DNA of 64,000 nucleotides, taken from positions 1 through 64,000 of the forward strand of contig NZ_LMMT01000011.1 of assembly GCF_001422365.1 (NCBI RefSeq), in the 5' to 3' direction. The DNA is from Pseudorhodoferax sp. Leaf265 (GTDB lineage Bacteria > Pseudomonadota > Gammaproteobacteria > Burkholderiales > Burkholderiaceae_C). The notes under the pieces are model-generated. The model ran no database searches. It had not been told where the DNA came from and saw nothing but the letters and a program-made list of their open reading frames with translations. Shown in pieces: positions 28,135 to 36,808 of this stretch (the stretch's first letter is position 1; every line of letters starts with the position of its first letter). Made by a program: the position numbers and the translations under genes.

Positions 28135-28484
28135 GCCTGCAAAGCAAGAAAGCGCAAGTATTCGTTGACCCGCCGCACCTTGTAGCTGGCGATTTCCAGT
28201 TCGTCCTGCGGCACCGGCAAACCAGTCTCCAGCAAGATCGTGGCGGCGGCCCCTCGCAACGCTTCGTCGAAACCATGGGCGTCCAGAGGAAATGCTCTTG
28301 CATCCTGACCTCTGCTGGTTCGCCACACGGCGATCCAATCGAAGGCGGCGATCCCTGGCCGCCGGCTGTTGAAGCGCAAGGCCAGGCAGTACTCCCGTCC
28401 GCGCGGGATCGACAACGGGTCGGACTGCGGCTGCTCGCCGGCAGGCAATCTCAGCTTAGAGGCGAGCGTGGATTCCAAGGGCAT
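28131..28484 (-). CDS. Hypothetical protein upstream of the NYN remnant
   Basis: A 117-aa frame with plausible coding sequence (EYCLALRFNSRRPGIAAFDWIAVW and LEIASYKVRRVNEYLRFLALQ). Its stop overlaps the GTG of the truncated NYN gene, so the two were once a coupled pair. No family is recognised and the Shine-Dalgarno is weak. It may be a remnant of the same broken operon. Confidence 0.45.
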   Translation of the reverse strand: MPLESTLASKLRLPAGEQPQSDPLSIPRGREYCLALRFNSRRPGIAAFDWIAVWRTSRGQDARAFPLDAHGFDEALRGAAATILLETGLPVPQDELEIASYKVRRVNEYLRFLALQA

Positions 28485-29196
28485 CGATAGGAAGTTCTAC
28501 GAGAGGGCATATGCGACAGCCATCGGCTGCGGGCTGGCCGCCAGCACGACAAGGAAATGATGTCGACCGCTTGCAGTATCGCCGCCCCCGTTCGGTTGCC
28601 CCACGCTTTCGTAGTAAGCCTCGACCGTGGCGGGTTACAGCTTTCCGACGTAGAGACTTGCGCGCGTTTGCGCGATTTGATCGGGTCGACGAGTCATCGA
28701 GATCGGTGCTGGCCACGGCTTGCTGGCTATGCCAAACCTCGAACAAGACGCGATTATCAGCGATGCTCGTTGCCAATGTGGTCCCCGGCACAACGCAGGC
28801 CCATCCGCGATTTTCCAAGAGAAGCTAAGAAGTCATGGACGCTGTCAGCATCGAGAGCAAGGCGACCTTTCGTGCATTATCGTTCAGGCGGCACCGCGCT
28901 CAGTGCGGCTCCAATATCTCAAGGCCAGCGACCAGTCCGCATTGAAGCAGCCCTCCGCCGTAACTCCCAAGGTCCCGGTCAATGTAAACCTGCCCAGTAG
29001 TCATCTACCTTCGGCCCCGAACTGACGCAAATAATTTTAGCTGCGGCAATTCAAACCCAAGGGGCGACTCGACGCCACACCGTGTTGACTCCCGCCCGTG
29101 TGCGAGGGAACCGAATTTCAACGCCTGCACAATGGTGTGTCTCGTTGATCGCTGCAGTTCAACCAGTTTCTTAGCTCCTCACGTTCCGAATGAATT
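28485..29196. other. About 700 bp without a convincing gene
   Basis: Short frames run on both strands but none has a good start signal or recognisable product. The base composition becomes more AT-rich towards 29.1 kb, at the 3' side of the secreted-protein gene. Confidence 0.45.
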
Positions 29197-29982
29197 TCAT
29201 TTCGGCTGATGCGCCATGAAATCACTAAATGCAGGAGCGGATTTGTCGATCTTCAGATTGTCGGTGAAGACTGCGTTGCCGATCGGTAGTTGAACTTCCT
29301 CGAGAATTTTTGCCTTGTCCGCCTGAGATCGAACCGAACCCGTCAGCACCACCCGGCCCGGATTGCTCCAATCAAAATCTGCCGTCACAGGTGCGGACGA
29401 GCTAGCGAACTTTTCGCGCAGCTGCTTGACCGTACCGTAGTTCTGGTTCGCAATAACCACGCCGGAGTAGAGCTGCGGATCCGCTGATTGGAGGACACGG
29501 AACGTCTCCGCCTTCCGCTCAGGGGGCAGCGACAATGCGGCTTCAAGCTGCGGTGGTTTCCCTGCCGATTTGGCAGCGCTATCCACCATCGCTTGCGCCA
29601 ATGCACTGTAGTAGCCGCTGCTTCCCTTCAGGTCTGCAAGCAAGATGTCAGCCTGTTGAATGCCGGACAAACTAACGATCAACTCTCTTGGATTCGGACC
29701 CCAACCCGTCTTCGAGAACACCACTTTCGGTGGCACGAACATCGGTGATTTGACCGTCAGACTGTATTTTCCCTCGGCGTTGGTCGTTGTGCTTGGTTCA
29801 GGTGGTTGGGATAAGGCACCAGGCCCACGAACGACAACACCGGCCAGTGGTGCGCCAGTGCCTGCGTCAAGGACCCTGCCCATGATTCGCCACTCGATCG
29901 AGACGATCTTGCCTGGAGTCTGGGCCTCGACATGGAGGCTAAACAAGGCGATGGTTGCGACAACGATGTGAAGAATTTTCAT
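29197..29982 (-). CDS. Secreted protein with Ig-like (carboxypeptidase-regulatory) and BON-like domains
   Basis: A 261-aa protein. GGAGG precedes the ATG at 29982, which opens a signal peptide (MKILHIVVATIALFSLHVEAQ). Residues ~25-115 look like a carboxypeptidase-regulatory Ig-like domain (GRVLDAGTGAPLAGVVVRG...TTTNAEGKYSLTV). The C-terminal ~70 residues contain a BON-like pattern (NPGRVVLTGSVRSQADKAKI). It starts 8 bp after the upstream membrane protein, so the two form an operon. It is likely periplasmic or at the cell surface. Confidence 0.7.
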   Translation of the reverse strand: MKILHIVVATIALFSLHVEAQTPGKIVSIEWRIMGRVLDAGTGAPLAGVVVRGPGALSQPPEPSTTTNAEGKYSLTVKSPMFVPPKVVFSKTGWGPNPRELIVSLSGIQQADILLADLKGSSGYYSALAQAMVDSAAKSAGKPPQLEAALSLPPERKAETFRVLQSADPQLYSGVVIANQNYGTVKQLREKFASSSAPVTADFDWSNPGRVVLTGSVRSQADKAKILEEVQLPIGNAVFTDNLKIDKSAPAFSDFMAHQPK

Positions 29983-29990
29983 TTCGCCTC

Positions 29991-31097
29991 CTACTTCTGA
30001 ATGCAATGCGTCTGTGCCGCATTGGCTAGCTTCTTCATCTCTTCGAGTGAAACGCCTTTGAAACTCCATTCCGCAACCGGTGTAGTGCGGGCAGAGAGCT
30101 TAGGCCAGGTCCATCGAACCACGACGACCTCCGTGCCAAAGGCCGAAGAGTCAGCAGCTTGCGGCTTGGCTAGAAACCAGTCCATCACCAACTTCCCACC
30201 CTTGGGCGGCATCAAGGTTGTAGAACACTCAATGCCGCCCGGGGCATCACGGCCTACCTCGATCTGTGACAGCATGATGGGAAAGGTCGGCCGAGCGTCC
30301 ACGCGCAGCGCAAACGGCTCGGGCTCTTCCGCCCACGACCGGAACGGTATGGTCGCCTTGAAGGGTGCCTTATTACTTAACATGCCCGCTTTTGCGCTCG
30401 CTGTGACCTCCAGCGTGTAGGTCCCGCGCTTGGGCGTTTGGCCCACGACAGTGAGCGTGTGGCTTTTTCCCGCACCAAGCCCCGCGAGGGGGCTGTCAGC
30501 AACCTTAAGGGGGATTGCAACTCCGCGTGCTGACCGCAGTACCGCTTCAACTTCGATGCGCCCGTGGTTCACTGAGGAAAGAAAATTCTCAAGCTTCACC
30601 TTCGCACTGAACGACTCGCCTTCAATCTCGTGTTGACCATCCGGTTTCTCCAATGCTACTGACAACTCAGGCGGCGTAGCGAGCTTTTCGTAAACGCCCA
30701 CCAGCACCTGAATCGCACCGGCAATGCCAGATAGCGTTAGAAGGATCTGCAGCGGCGTGAATCGCTTCCACCACGGTTTAGACGGTGTTGCCAAAGGACC
30801 CAGTCCACCGGCGAGGGCTAGCGTTGCGCCGATCCTGTCCGACAGCGCCGCGCGGTTCATCTCAAAATGGTCTTGGCTTGCCCAATACGTGATCAGCGCG
30901 TCTCCAAAGTTTGAATGGCGCACCCGTTGCACGGCCTGCAGACCTTGATACTCGGTGAAAGGCCGTTCAGGTACGAGAAGGGGATGCGCGGATGACATGA
31001 CCGCCAAATAGGGCAAGGGCCTGGCTTGGACAGCAATGTCATCATGCGTCTTGCGCAGCGTGTCCTGATCTGGTGGATCGGCAGCCATTTTGGTCAT
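29991..31097 (-). CDS. Membrane-anchored protein of unknown function
   Basis: A 368-aa protein with an N-terminal cytoplasmic part of about 110 residues, one hydrophobic helix (LQILLTLSGIAGAIQVLVGVY) and a long, probably periplasmic, beta-rich C-terminus (ELSVALEKPDGQHEIEGESF and YTLEVTASAKAGMLSNKAPF) reminiscent of Ig-type folds. The ATG at 31097 has no strong Shine-Dalgarno. It is directly upstream of the secreted protein at 29197. Function is unknown. Confidence 0.6.
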   Translation of the reverse strand: MTKMAADPPDQDTLRKTHDDIAVQARPLPYLAVMSSAHPLLVPERPFTEYQGLQAVQRVRHSNFGDALITYWASQDHFEMNRAALSDRIGATLALAGGLGPLATPSKPWWKRFTPLQILLTLSGIAGAIQVLVGVYEKLATPPELSVALEKPDGQHEIEGESFSAKVKLENFLSSVNHGRIEVEAVLRSARGVAIPLKVADSPLAGLGAGKSHTLTVVGQTPKRGTYTLEVTASAKAGMLSNKAPFKATIPFRSWAEEPEPFALRVDARPTFPIMLSQIEVGRDAPGGIECSTTLMPPKGGKLVMDWFLAKPQAADSSAFGTEVVVVRWTWPKLSARTTPVAEWSFKGVSLEEMKKLANAAQTHCIQK

Positions 31098-31808
31098 CGG
31101 CGACTGGAATCGTTCTCGAGGTAGGTGGGAGCGAACATCAGGGATGCCTCCTTTCGGTTTCCTCTAGTGCGTAGGCCGGGCCGCGTCGTGCGCGCTTAGC
31201 GTTTCAGCAGGTCGCCCTCGGGAGCTGAGGTGAGAGGTTCCCGGTAGCTCGTCAGTCGAGGTCAATGGTGCCTCACCAAAATGCACTGTTCATCCTCAGT
31301 GCTGTGTACGGGAAAGTACGGCTTGCCGCACCGTGGTGCTCGTAGGATCAAACGGACATAGTCGTCCATTCGAGGTCGTGGGTTGAGCAGGGGACCGAAT
31401 CAACGGCGCAACGGCCTGGTGGCCGGAGCGATGGCGAGCGCCGCGTTTGGCGCGCCGCTGTCGCCGTTCAAGGAATGCTTAAAGCCTTTTGCCATACTTT
31501 GACGGCGCTCGATGCCCTAGTACGAATCATCTCCCTGCCAGATCGGTGAGTCACTGTTCCTGGTAGTCAGCCGCGTGAGGAGTCAAATTTGCACCGGGAT
31601 CAGAACCGCTCAAGCGGGCCGAACGGCACACCCATGTCGCCGGGCTTACGTCATTGCCAGCGGGATCCGCAGCTTGGTCTGCTCGCCATGGGCGGCATCT
31701 CTCCAGGACGCCGTGTTCAAGGAGGCAGTCGGCACCGGAACCAAGGGTCGGGCGGCCGAAAGCGGTCGAGACACCGCAGCAGGCGCCCCTATATGCTTCA
31801 CCGCCTCC
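31098..31808. other. Intergenic region, no gene seen
   Basis: About 700 bp between two divergent genes. An open frame runs from 31575 into the SRAP-like gene, but the part before 31809 does not resemble the family. I noted no clear promoter. Confidence 0.4.
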
Positions 31809-32852
31809 ATGTACTCAGCCCACGTCTGGACCGATCCGAAACTGTATGCCTCCCACTTCGGCGCGACCCTCCATCACCAAGCCTTCGTGGAGAGCTTCGC
31901 GCGTCGCGCGGCTGGTGGAAAAGTGGTCTTGCCACCGGAGCTCGATCAGGCGTTCCTTGAAACTCAAGAGCCGGAGTTGGAGGCGGCCCGGGACCTCGTG
32001 ATCGCGCACCGCTTAGCTCAGCTACGCGCGGCGGATGAGGAGATCGCCTCGCAGTCCGCGCGCATGGCCGACGCCACGCAACGGTTGGCAGCCGCGCCAA
32101 GCAAGGGGGCGGGACACAGCCTGAGGATGTCGGCGCAAAAGGTGGCTTCAGCTCAACGTCGAAGGACGTTGTTGGTCCAAGGGGCCGAGCAAACCCAGGT
32201 CGGCCGCGTGTTTCCAGGCACCTACGTGCCGGTGCTCTTGGTGCACGAGGGCCGGCTGACCGTGCGACCCATGCGGTACCAATGCCGTCCGTCGCACGTC
32301 GAGCGCCGCATGGAAAACCTGCTGGACGCGCCGCATCACGCGCGCAGGGACGGGCTGTCAGGACGTTGGCGCCGGGAGTTTGAGCACGCTCACGGGATCG
32401 TTGCCGTGGAGTCGTTCTTCGATGCGGCGTCGCTGCATCGCCTTCGGGCTCGTCAAGTTGCACCGGGCGAAAGCCTCGAAGCTCTCGAGCTGGAATTCCT
32501 GCCAACCCCGCCGCAGACGTTGTACGTGCCGTGCTTGTGGGCGCATTGGCAGCGGCCTGAGCAGCCAGACCTCTGGTCGTTCGCGATGATCATCGATCGG
32601 GCTCCGAGCGAACTCGTCGCCATCGGCCAGCAATGGTGCCCCATCACGATCAGGCAGGAAAACGTCCAGGCGTGGCTCACTCCCGACACGAGCGATCTGC
32701 CAGCCCTGCACGCGCTGCTTGACGACCGCCCCGCCTTGCGCTTCAAGCATCTCCCCTCCTCGCCGGAGCGAGAACGCCTTGCAAGACCGGCACCGACGAA
32801 GATCATCAACCTCTGGCGGCCTTCGAGACCCGATACCCAGTCGGGCACCTGA
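31809..32852 (+). CDS. SRAP-family (YedK/HMCES-like) protein with degenerate active site
   Basis: A 347-aa protein that aligns throughout with the SRAP subfamily that normally begins MCYSAQV. Shared segments include the N-terminal YSAHVWTDPKLY, the helical insert, FPGTYVPVL, PMRYQCRP, LWAHW and the SFAMIIDRAP strand. SRAP enzymes form a covalent crosslink with abasic DNA through Cys2. Here the start reads ATG-TAC-TCA, so Cys2 is absent; the usual NARRD is HARRD; the active-site Glu region reads ESFFD; and the usual His position reads IGQQWC. The protein is probably catalytically dead or repurposed. The start at 31809 is set by homology; its Shine-Dalgarno is poor. Confidence 0.78.
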   Translation: MYSAHVWTDPKLYASHFGATLHHQAFVESFARRAAGGKVVLPPELDQAFLETQEPELEAARDLVIAHRLAQLRAADEEIASQSARMADATQRLAAAPSKGAGHSLRMSAQKVASAQRRRTLLVQGAEQTQVGRVFPGTYVPVLLVHEGRLTVRPMRYQCRPSHVERRMENLLDAPHHARRDGLSGRWRREFEHAHGIVAVESFFDAASLHRLRARQVAPGESLEALELEFLPTPPQTLYVPCLWAHWQRPEQPDLWSFAMIIDRAPSELVAIGQQWCPITIRQENVQAWLTPDTSDLPALHALLDDRPALRFKHLPSSPERERLARPAPTKIINLWRPSRPDTQSGT

Positions 32853-32942
32853 CAACCGCCCACCGCTGCTCGGCGCGAACTCAGCACACCCGCGGCGCTT
32901 GGCCGGCGACCGCAAGGACGGGCCGTAGAACGTGTGAGGCGG

Positions 32943-33242
32943 CTAGTCGCGTTTCGCGTCGGCCCCGGCCTTCAGCTGCGTGTCGAACTCCTTGACCAGG
33001 TCGGCCGTGCTGCAGCCAAGCCCCTTCGCGATCTTCACCACGACCACGAAATTCGGGACCCGCTCGCCGCGCTCGAGCCGGCCGATGTGAGCGCGCTCCA
33101 CACCTGACTCCATGGCCAAGGCGAGCTGCGAGAGGCCGACCGCCGTGCGCTTGACCAGAACCGCATCCCCGAAGGCGTTTGCGATCACCGGGTCGAACGT
33201 CGTCGAACCGGTTCTTCGTCCAGGAGGGAGCTGATGGGCCAC
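32943..33242 (-). CDS. XRE-family helix-turn-helix regulator
   Basis: A protein of about 99 aa if the GTG at 33242 is used; the start is uncertain. A complete HTH_3 domain is visible: LVKRTAVGLSQLALAMESG (helices 1-2), VERAHIGRLERGERVP (recognition helix) and VVVVKIAKGLGCSTADLVKE. It is a DNA-binding repressor-type protein, convergent with the SRAP-like gene. Its targets are unknown and may be its own promoter or island genes. Confidence 0.8.
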   Translation of the reverse strand: MAHQLPPGRRTGSTTFDPVIANAFGDAVLVKRTAVGLSQLALAMESGVERAHIGRLERGERVPNFVVVVKIAKGLGCSTADLVKEFDTQLKAGADAKRD

Positions 33243-33445
33243 ATCCGCAAGGTTGCCGATAGACGTCTGAAAAAACGACGTTTGATCAGACGCATTTGCG
33301 CTACATTCGGGCTTGCAAACCAAGCTCGCGGTTGGTCGTGGCCCTACCTGCCCGACGCCTGCATGATCACGGTCCCGGCGCACCGTCCCGATGAGTGCCG
33401 CATCCCGCGAGCAACGGCAACCAAGTGGCAACCAGAGGGATCTCA

Positions 33446-33913
33446 ATGGCAGTTCAAGTCCTAAAAGGCGTTATCAAAGAGCTGGGACCGGCGGTCGTGG
33501 ACACCGACGACAGCGGCCCGTACGCCGACGTCACCTACACGTACATCGAGTTCGAAGACGGTCAGATGCTTCGCCAGGTGACGGTGATGGCAGGGCTTGA
33601 CGGAAAGCTGGACAACGCGTTCAAGGACCGTCAACCTGTCGAACTGCACGTCTTCAGAATGAGGAAGAAGTACCTGTTGATGCTCGCGCTGAAGACGCAC
33701 GAGGGAAAGATCTACGCCACCGACATCAGCGGAAATTTGGTGGTGCAGTACGCCTTCGCGTTCTTCATGACGTTGGCCGGCTTTCCCCTTATCTTGCTCT
33801 GGGGCATCGGCATCGCCATGATCTTCATGGGCGGGCTGCAGTTCCGCGCGCTCTCCCGCGTGCGCAAAGGCCGCGCGTACCTCAGATCTCTTCCTAACGC
33901 GATCACGGTCTGA
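33446..33913 (+). CDS. Small membrane protein of unknown function
   Basis: A 155-aa protein. The ATG at 33446 follows GAGGGAT. Residues 1-105 are a soluble beta-rich domain (VLKGVIKELGPAVVDTDDSG and YIEFEDGQMLRQVTVMAGL). They are followed by one strong membrane helix (AFAFFMTLAGFPLILLWGIG) and a basic tail. No family is recognised. It is divergent from the XRE gene. Confidence 0.62.
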   Translation: MAVQVLKGVIKELGPAVVDTDDSGPYADVTYTYIEFEDGQMLRQVTVMAGLDGKLDNAFKDRQPVELHVFRMRKKYLLMLALKTHEGKIYATDISGNLVVQYAFAFFMTLAGFPLILLWGIGIAMIFMGGLQFRALSRVRKGRAYLRSLPNAITV

Positions 33914-34011
33914 CGGCCTCAACATATGGCCCGCGCCGCCTCCATGCCCAGGTGCAATCGCGCACGGAACGCAGCACACGCGCCCCCGTCGGCCTCGCTC
34001 GCAGGCACAAC

Positions 34012-34245
34012 ATGACGTCCGGCCAGCCTACCAATCCCTCCAACGACTTGCTCCGGCGGCTTGGGCGCGCACTCCGCAAGCCTGGCTTGCCCCGCAGTTC
34101 GGTCTTCACGGGCGACCCGGGCGTGTACGCCTACTCCGTGCATCCGGACGACCCGGCCCTCCTGATCCGCGAGGACGAGGCCGGAACGCAAACGGTAGGT
34201 GTGATCAGGAACGGCCGATTCCGCCCTGGCCGGAGCGGCAGGTAG
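34012..34245 (+). CDS. Small hypothetical protein
   Basis: A 77-aa frame with coherent coding sequence (SNDLLRRLGRALRKPGLPRSS, GDPGVYAYSVHPDDPALLIRED and ETGT/GVIRNGRF-like end). No domain is recognised. It lies 40 bp upstream of the 34287 gene on the same strand and could be co-transcribed. Confidence 0.45.
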   Translation: MTSGQPTNPSNDLLRRLGRALRKPGLPRSSVFTGDPGVYAYSVHPDDPALLIREDEAGTQTVGVIRNGRFRPGRSGR

Positions 34246-34286
34246 ACCCCGCCAGCGCCGGCTTGCATCCCTCAGGAGAGCATGGC

Positions 34287-35207
34287 ATGTCTGACCACTC
34301 GAAGGTCCACGATCTGGTCGCTCGCTATCCGTACATGTTTGAGGTGGAGGAACTTGCTGTGTACGCCGGGTGGATCGACCCGATTCAAGCGCTGTGCGAA
34401 GAGATCCACGCGCAGCTGGAAGCCGGCGCCTGGACCTTTCACTTCCTGCAGATCAAGGAGAAGTTCGGCGCCTGCCGCATCTACTTCTCTCTCGGCCTGC
34501 GGCCGACGGAGCCTGGCACGGACGTTGCTCGTCAGAATCTGGCACACCTGAAAGAGCACATCGGCCACCGAGTCGAGGCCGCCGAGCTGGAATGCAGCTC
34601 CCGCTGCATCGTCTGCGGTCTTGGCGCAACGCCCCAGCGCCATGGCGCCGAAGTAGCGCCTCCTCTCTGCCAGCAACACGAGTGGTCGCAAGGCCAACCC
34701 AATCCGCGGGAGATCGCGCCGATCCCCATCCCCGGCCCTGCAGGGTCGCTCGCGGGCGGTTCAGCCGCTCAGCACAAGCAGGTCCCGTCTTCTCGCAATC
34801 CGGGCTTCACTTCCGACTCCGAAGTGGAACTCACGCGCGCAACGATGGTGCGCGAGGGGTTGCTCATCGAGCCCGAACGGCTGGCACGGAGCTGGGGAGA
34901 AAGCGTCGAGGCGCTCGCGCAAGCTTGCAAGCGCAAAGAACTTTTTCTGCTTCGGGTAGGAGGACGCGACTTCTACCCTGCGGTGTTTGCCAGCCTGTCG
35001 AAGGACGAGGTGCACCGAATCAACTTGGAGCTTCGTGGCGACGACGACGCTGGGAAGTTGATTTTCTGGTACCGCACGCATGGAGGCGTTCGAGGGCAGA
35101 ACTTGAGCCAGGCTCTTCGACGCGGAATGGTCGATCGCGTGCTTGAGCTGGCGTTGGCATGGTCGGAAGAGCGCGGGCTCGTCGCAATCCGTTCTCCTAA
35201 AAGTTGA
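34287..35207 (+). CDS. Two-domain hypothetical protein with Cys-rich centre
   Basis: A 306-aa soluble protein with AGGAGAG upstream of the ATG at 34287. The N-terminal ~100 residues contain EVEELAVYAGWIDPIQALCEEIH and FHFLQIKEKFGACRIYF. A Cys-rich stretch follows (CSSRCIVCGLG ... PLCQQH), which could bind zinc. The C-terminal ~120 residues (MVREGLLIEPERLARSWGES to RVLELALAWSEERG) resemble a domain common at the C-terminus of antitoxin-like hypotheticals in Burkholderiales. Function is unknown. Confidence 0.62.
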   Translation: MSDHSKVHDLVARYPYMFEVEELAVYAGWIDPIQALCEEIHAQLEAGAWTFHFLQIKEKFGACRIYFSLGLRPTEPGTDVARQNLAHLKEHIGHRVEAAELECSSRCIVCGLGATPQRHGAEVAPPLCQQHEWSQGQPNPREIAPIPIPGPAGSLAGGSAAQHKQVPSSRNPGFTSDSEVELTRATMVREGLLIEPERLARSWGESVEALAQACKRKELFLLRVGGRDFYPAVFASLSKDEVHRINLELRGDDDAGKLIFWYRTHGGVRGQNLSQALRRGMVDRVLELALAWSEERGLVAIRSPKS

Positions 35208-35294
35208 CTGGCATGCCGTCGCACCCAAAACCTTCACACGTGGCGCGAACCCGCGTAGCGTCGTACGATTCGCTGAACTGCCGCGCCCTCTCAT

Positions 35295-35615
35295 ATGCCA
35301 ACGTCCAGTTCCCCTCCTCGGCCATTCGGTCGTGGCCATGGGTGCCTGCGAGCAGACGGTTCCGATCCCTACGTTCGCGATGGCACGACCACCGCGTTGA
35401 AGCATGCGGAGAACGGGCGAACTCACGGTGGATCGGCACCGGTGCGGTGGCTGGAAGAGCAAAACGCTCCAGTCGAACTGCAGCCGCCAGGTGAACGTCG
35501 GGAGACAAGGCAGATGACGGGCTCGTTGACCAGCGACGAGGTGAGGCAGCTCCGAGAGATCGCTCGCGAACGTGGCATCGAACTCGCTCGAGCATTGGGC
35601 GTTCGGATCGTGTAA
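35295..35615 (+). CDS. Possible small hypothetical protein
   Basis: A 106-aa frame ending 52 bp before the metallophosphoesterase. Only its C-terminal part looks like protein (LTSDEVRQLREIARERGIELARA, an amphipathic helix). The N-terminal half is low complexity. It could be a real small gene or a spurious frame. Confidence 0.3.
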   Translation: MPTSSSPPRPFGRGHGCLRADGSDPYVRDGTTTALKHAENGRTHGGSAPVRWLEEQNAPVELQPPGERRETRQMTGSLTSDEVRQLREIARERGIELARALGVRIV

Positions 35616-35666
35616 GTCATGCAGCACGGCCACATTGGCGCCGAACGGCCATTGGTTTCGTGAACG

Positions 35667-36404
35667 ATGGGCCCCGTTCTGTACTGCGGCGACCCTCATG
35701 GCAGGTTCGATCACATCATCGAAGCCGCGCTCCGCACGAACGCGTCGGCTGTCGTTCTGCTCGGGGACCTGGAACCGAAGCGCGCCTTGCATGAAGACCT
35801 CGATCCAATTCGTGAACGGGTGTGGTGGATTCCCGGCAACCACGACGCCGATTCCGACGACCTCTGCATGCGGGTTTCGGGCAGCGGCCTTGCCGACAGG
35901 AATGTGCACGGCCGAGTCGTGACTCTGCCGGATGGAACGCAGCTGGCCGGGCTCGGCGGCATCTTTCGAGAATCTGTCTGGCATCCCTCGGAAGGTGCGG
36001 CTCGTGGCGGCAAACCGGCGTTCCGATCGCGCGACGAGCACGCCGCGTCGACGCCGCCGCATAGGCGCTGGCGAGGGGGCCATGAACGGATGCATTGGGG
36101 CACGATCTACTCGGACGAGGTGGATCGCTTGTCCGAGCTGCAGGCTAACGTCTTGGTCACGCACGAGGCTCCTGGCTACCACCCATACGGCTTTGATCTC
36201 CTGGACACGCTCGCGCAGTCGATGGGAGTCCGCGCACTCGTGCACGGACACCGTCACGACCGCCTGGACTCAAGCGCGTTCTGGGGTTTGCAAGGTTTCG
36301 CTTCAATTTGGGGTTGGGCTTCGTGGCATCACAGCGGTCTCAGTCTCTCTGGACTGCAAGCGCGTCCGTGTCGAGGTGGTGCGAAAGGGCGCACTGGACG
36401 ATAG
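35667..36404 (+). CDS. Calcineurin-like metallophosphoesterase
   Basis: A 245-aa protein with the full metallophosphoesterase motif set: GDPHG at the N-terminus, GDLE in place of GDxx(D), GNHD, an invariant His in LVTHEAPG and GHRHD near the C-terminus. These bind two metal ions. It is cytoplasmic, with no signal peptide. The substrate (phosphoprotein, nucleotide or nucleic acid) cannot be told from sequence. Confidence 0.85.
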   Translation: MGPVLYCGDPHGRFDHIIEAALRTNASAVVLLGDLEPKRALHEDLDPIRERVWWIPGNHDADSDDLCMRVSGSGLADRNVHGRVVTLPDGTQLAGLGGIFRESVWHPSEGAARGGKPAFRSRDEHAASTPPHRRWRGGHERMHWGTIYSDEVDRLSELQANVLVTHEAPGYHPYGFDLLDTLAQSMGVRALVHGHRHDRLDSSAFWGLQGFASIWGWASWHHSGLSLSGLQARPCRGGAKGRTGR

Positions 36405-36808
36405 GCGGGGGTCGCGATGACGGCGCTAGCTAGCGGCGACCATGCAGCTTCTAGGAACCTATCGGATCGTTGCGAGACCCTGCCATGGCATGGGCGTTGC
36501 CCTCGCATTGCCGTCCCTCGCATCCATGGCGCCGCAACGGCCGGCCATCCAAGCCAGCAAGTACAAGTAGTCTGGATGAAGGGCCCTTGAACGACGCTAC
36601 CACCCTGCCCCTGTGACCCGGCCGGGCGTGCTGCTGGTACATCGCTCCAGCTGTGCACTCAGGGTCGCACACCTGCGACTATCGCAACCTGCTGCCAACG
36701 TCGCCAATCGGGGCGAGCACATGCCGTCCGCGCAGCCGAGGCAGTCCGATCGAGATCGGCATGTGTTGCCGATGACCCTTCGGAGCACCAACCCCACTCG
36801 ATACTCGG
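36405..36808. other. Intergenic region, no gene seen
   Basis: About 400 bp between convergent genes. There are only short frames without start signals, and I saw no repeat or strong terminator. Confidence 0.45.

Noticed and set aside
28557-29000. 147-aa plus-strand frame
   Set aside because: No start signal, no recognisable motif, and overlapping frames of equal quality on both strands.
31441-31470. TGTCGCCGTTCAAGG as a candidate left transposon end, next to CCGC
   Set aside because: Similarity to the right-end candidates is short and no TnsB-site array or clear CCGCT duplication accompanies it; likely chance.
34761-36257. 498-aa minus-strand frame opposite the metallophosphoesterase
   Set aside because: It covers the antisense of the complete metallophosphoesterase motifs and the 34287 gene; no family features.
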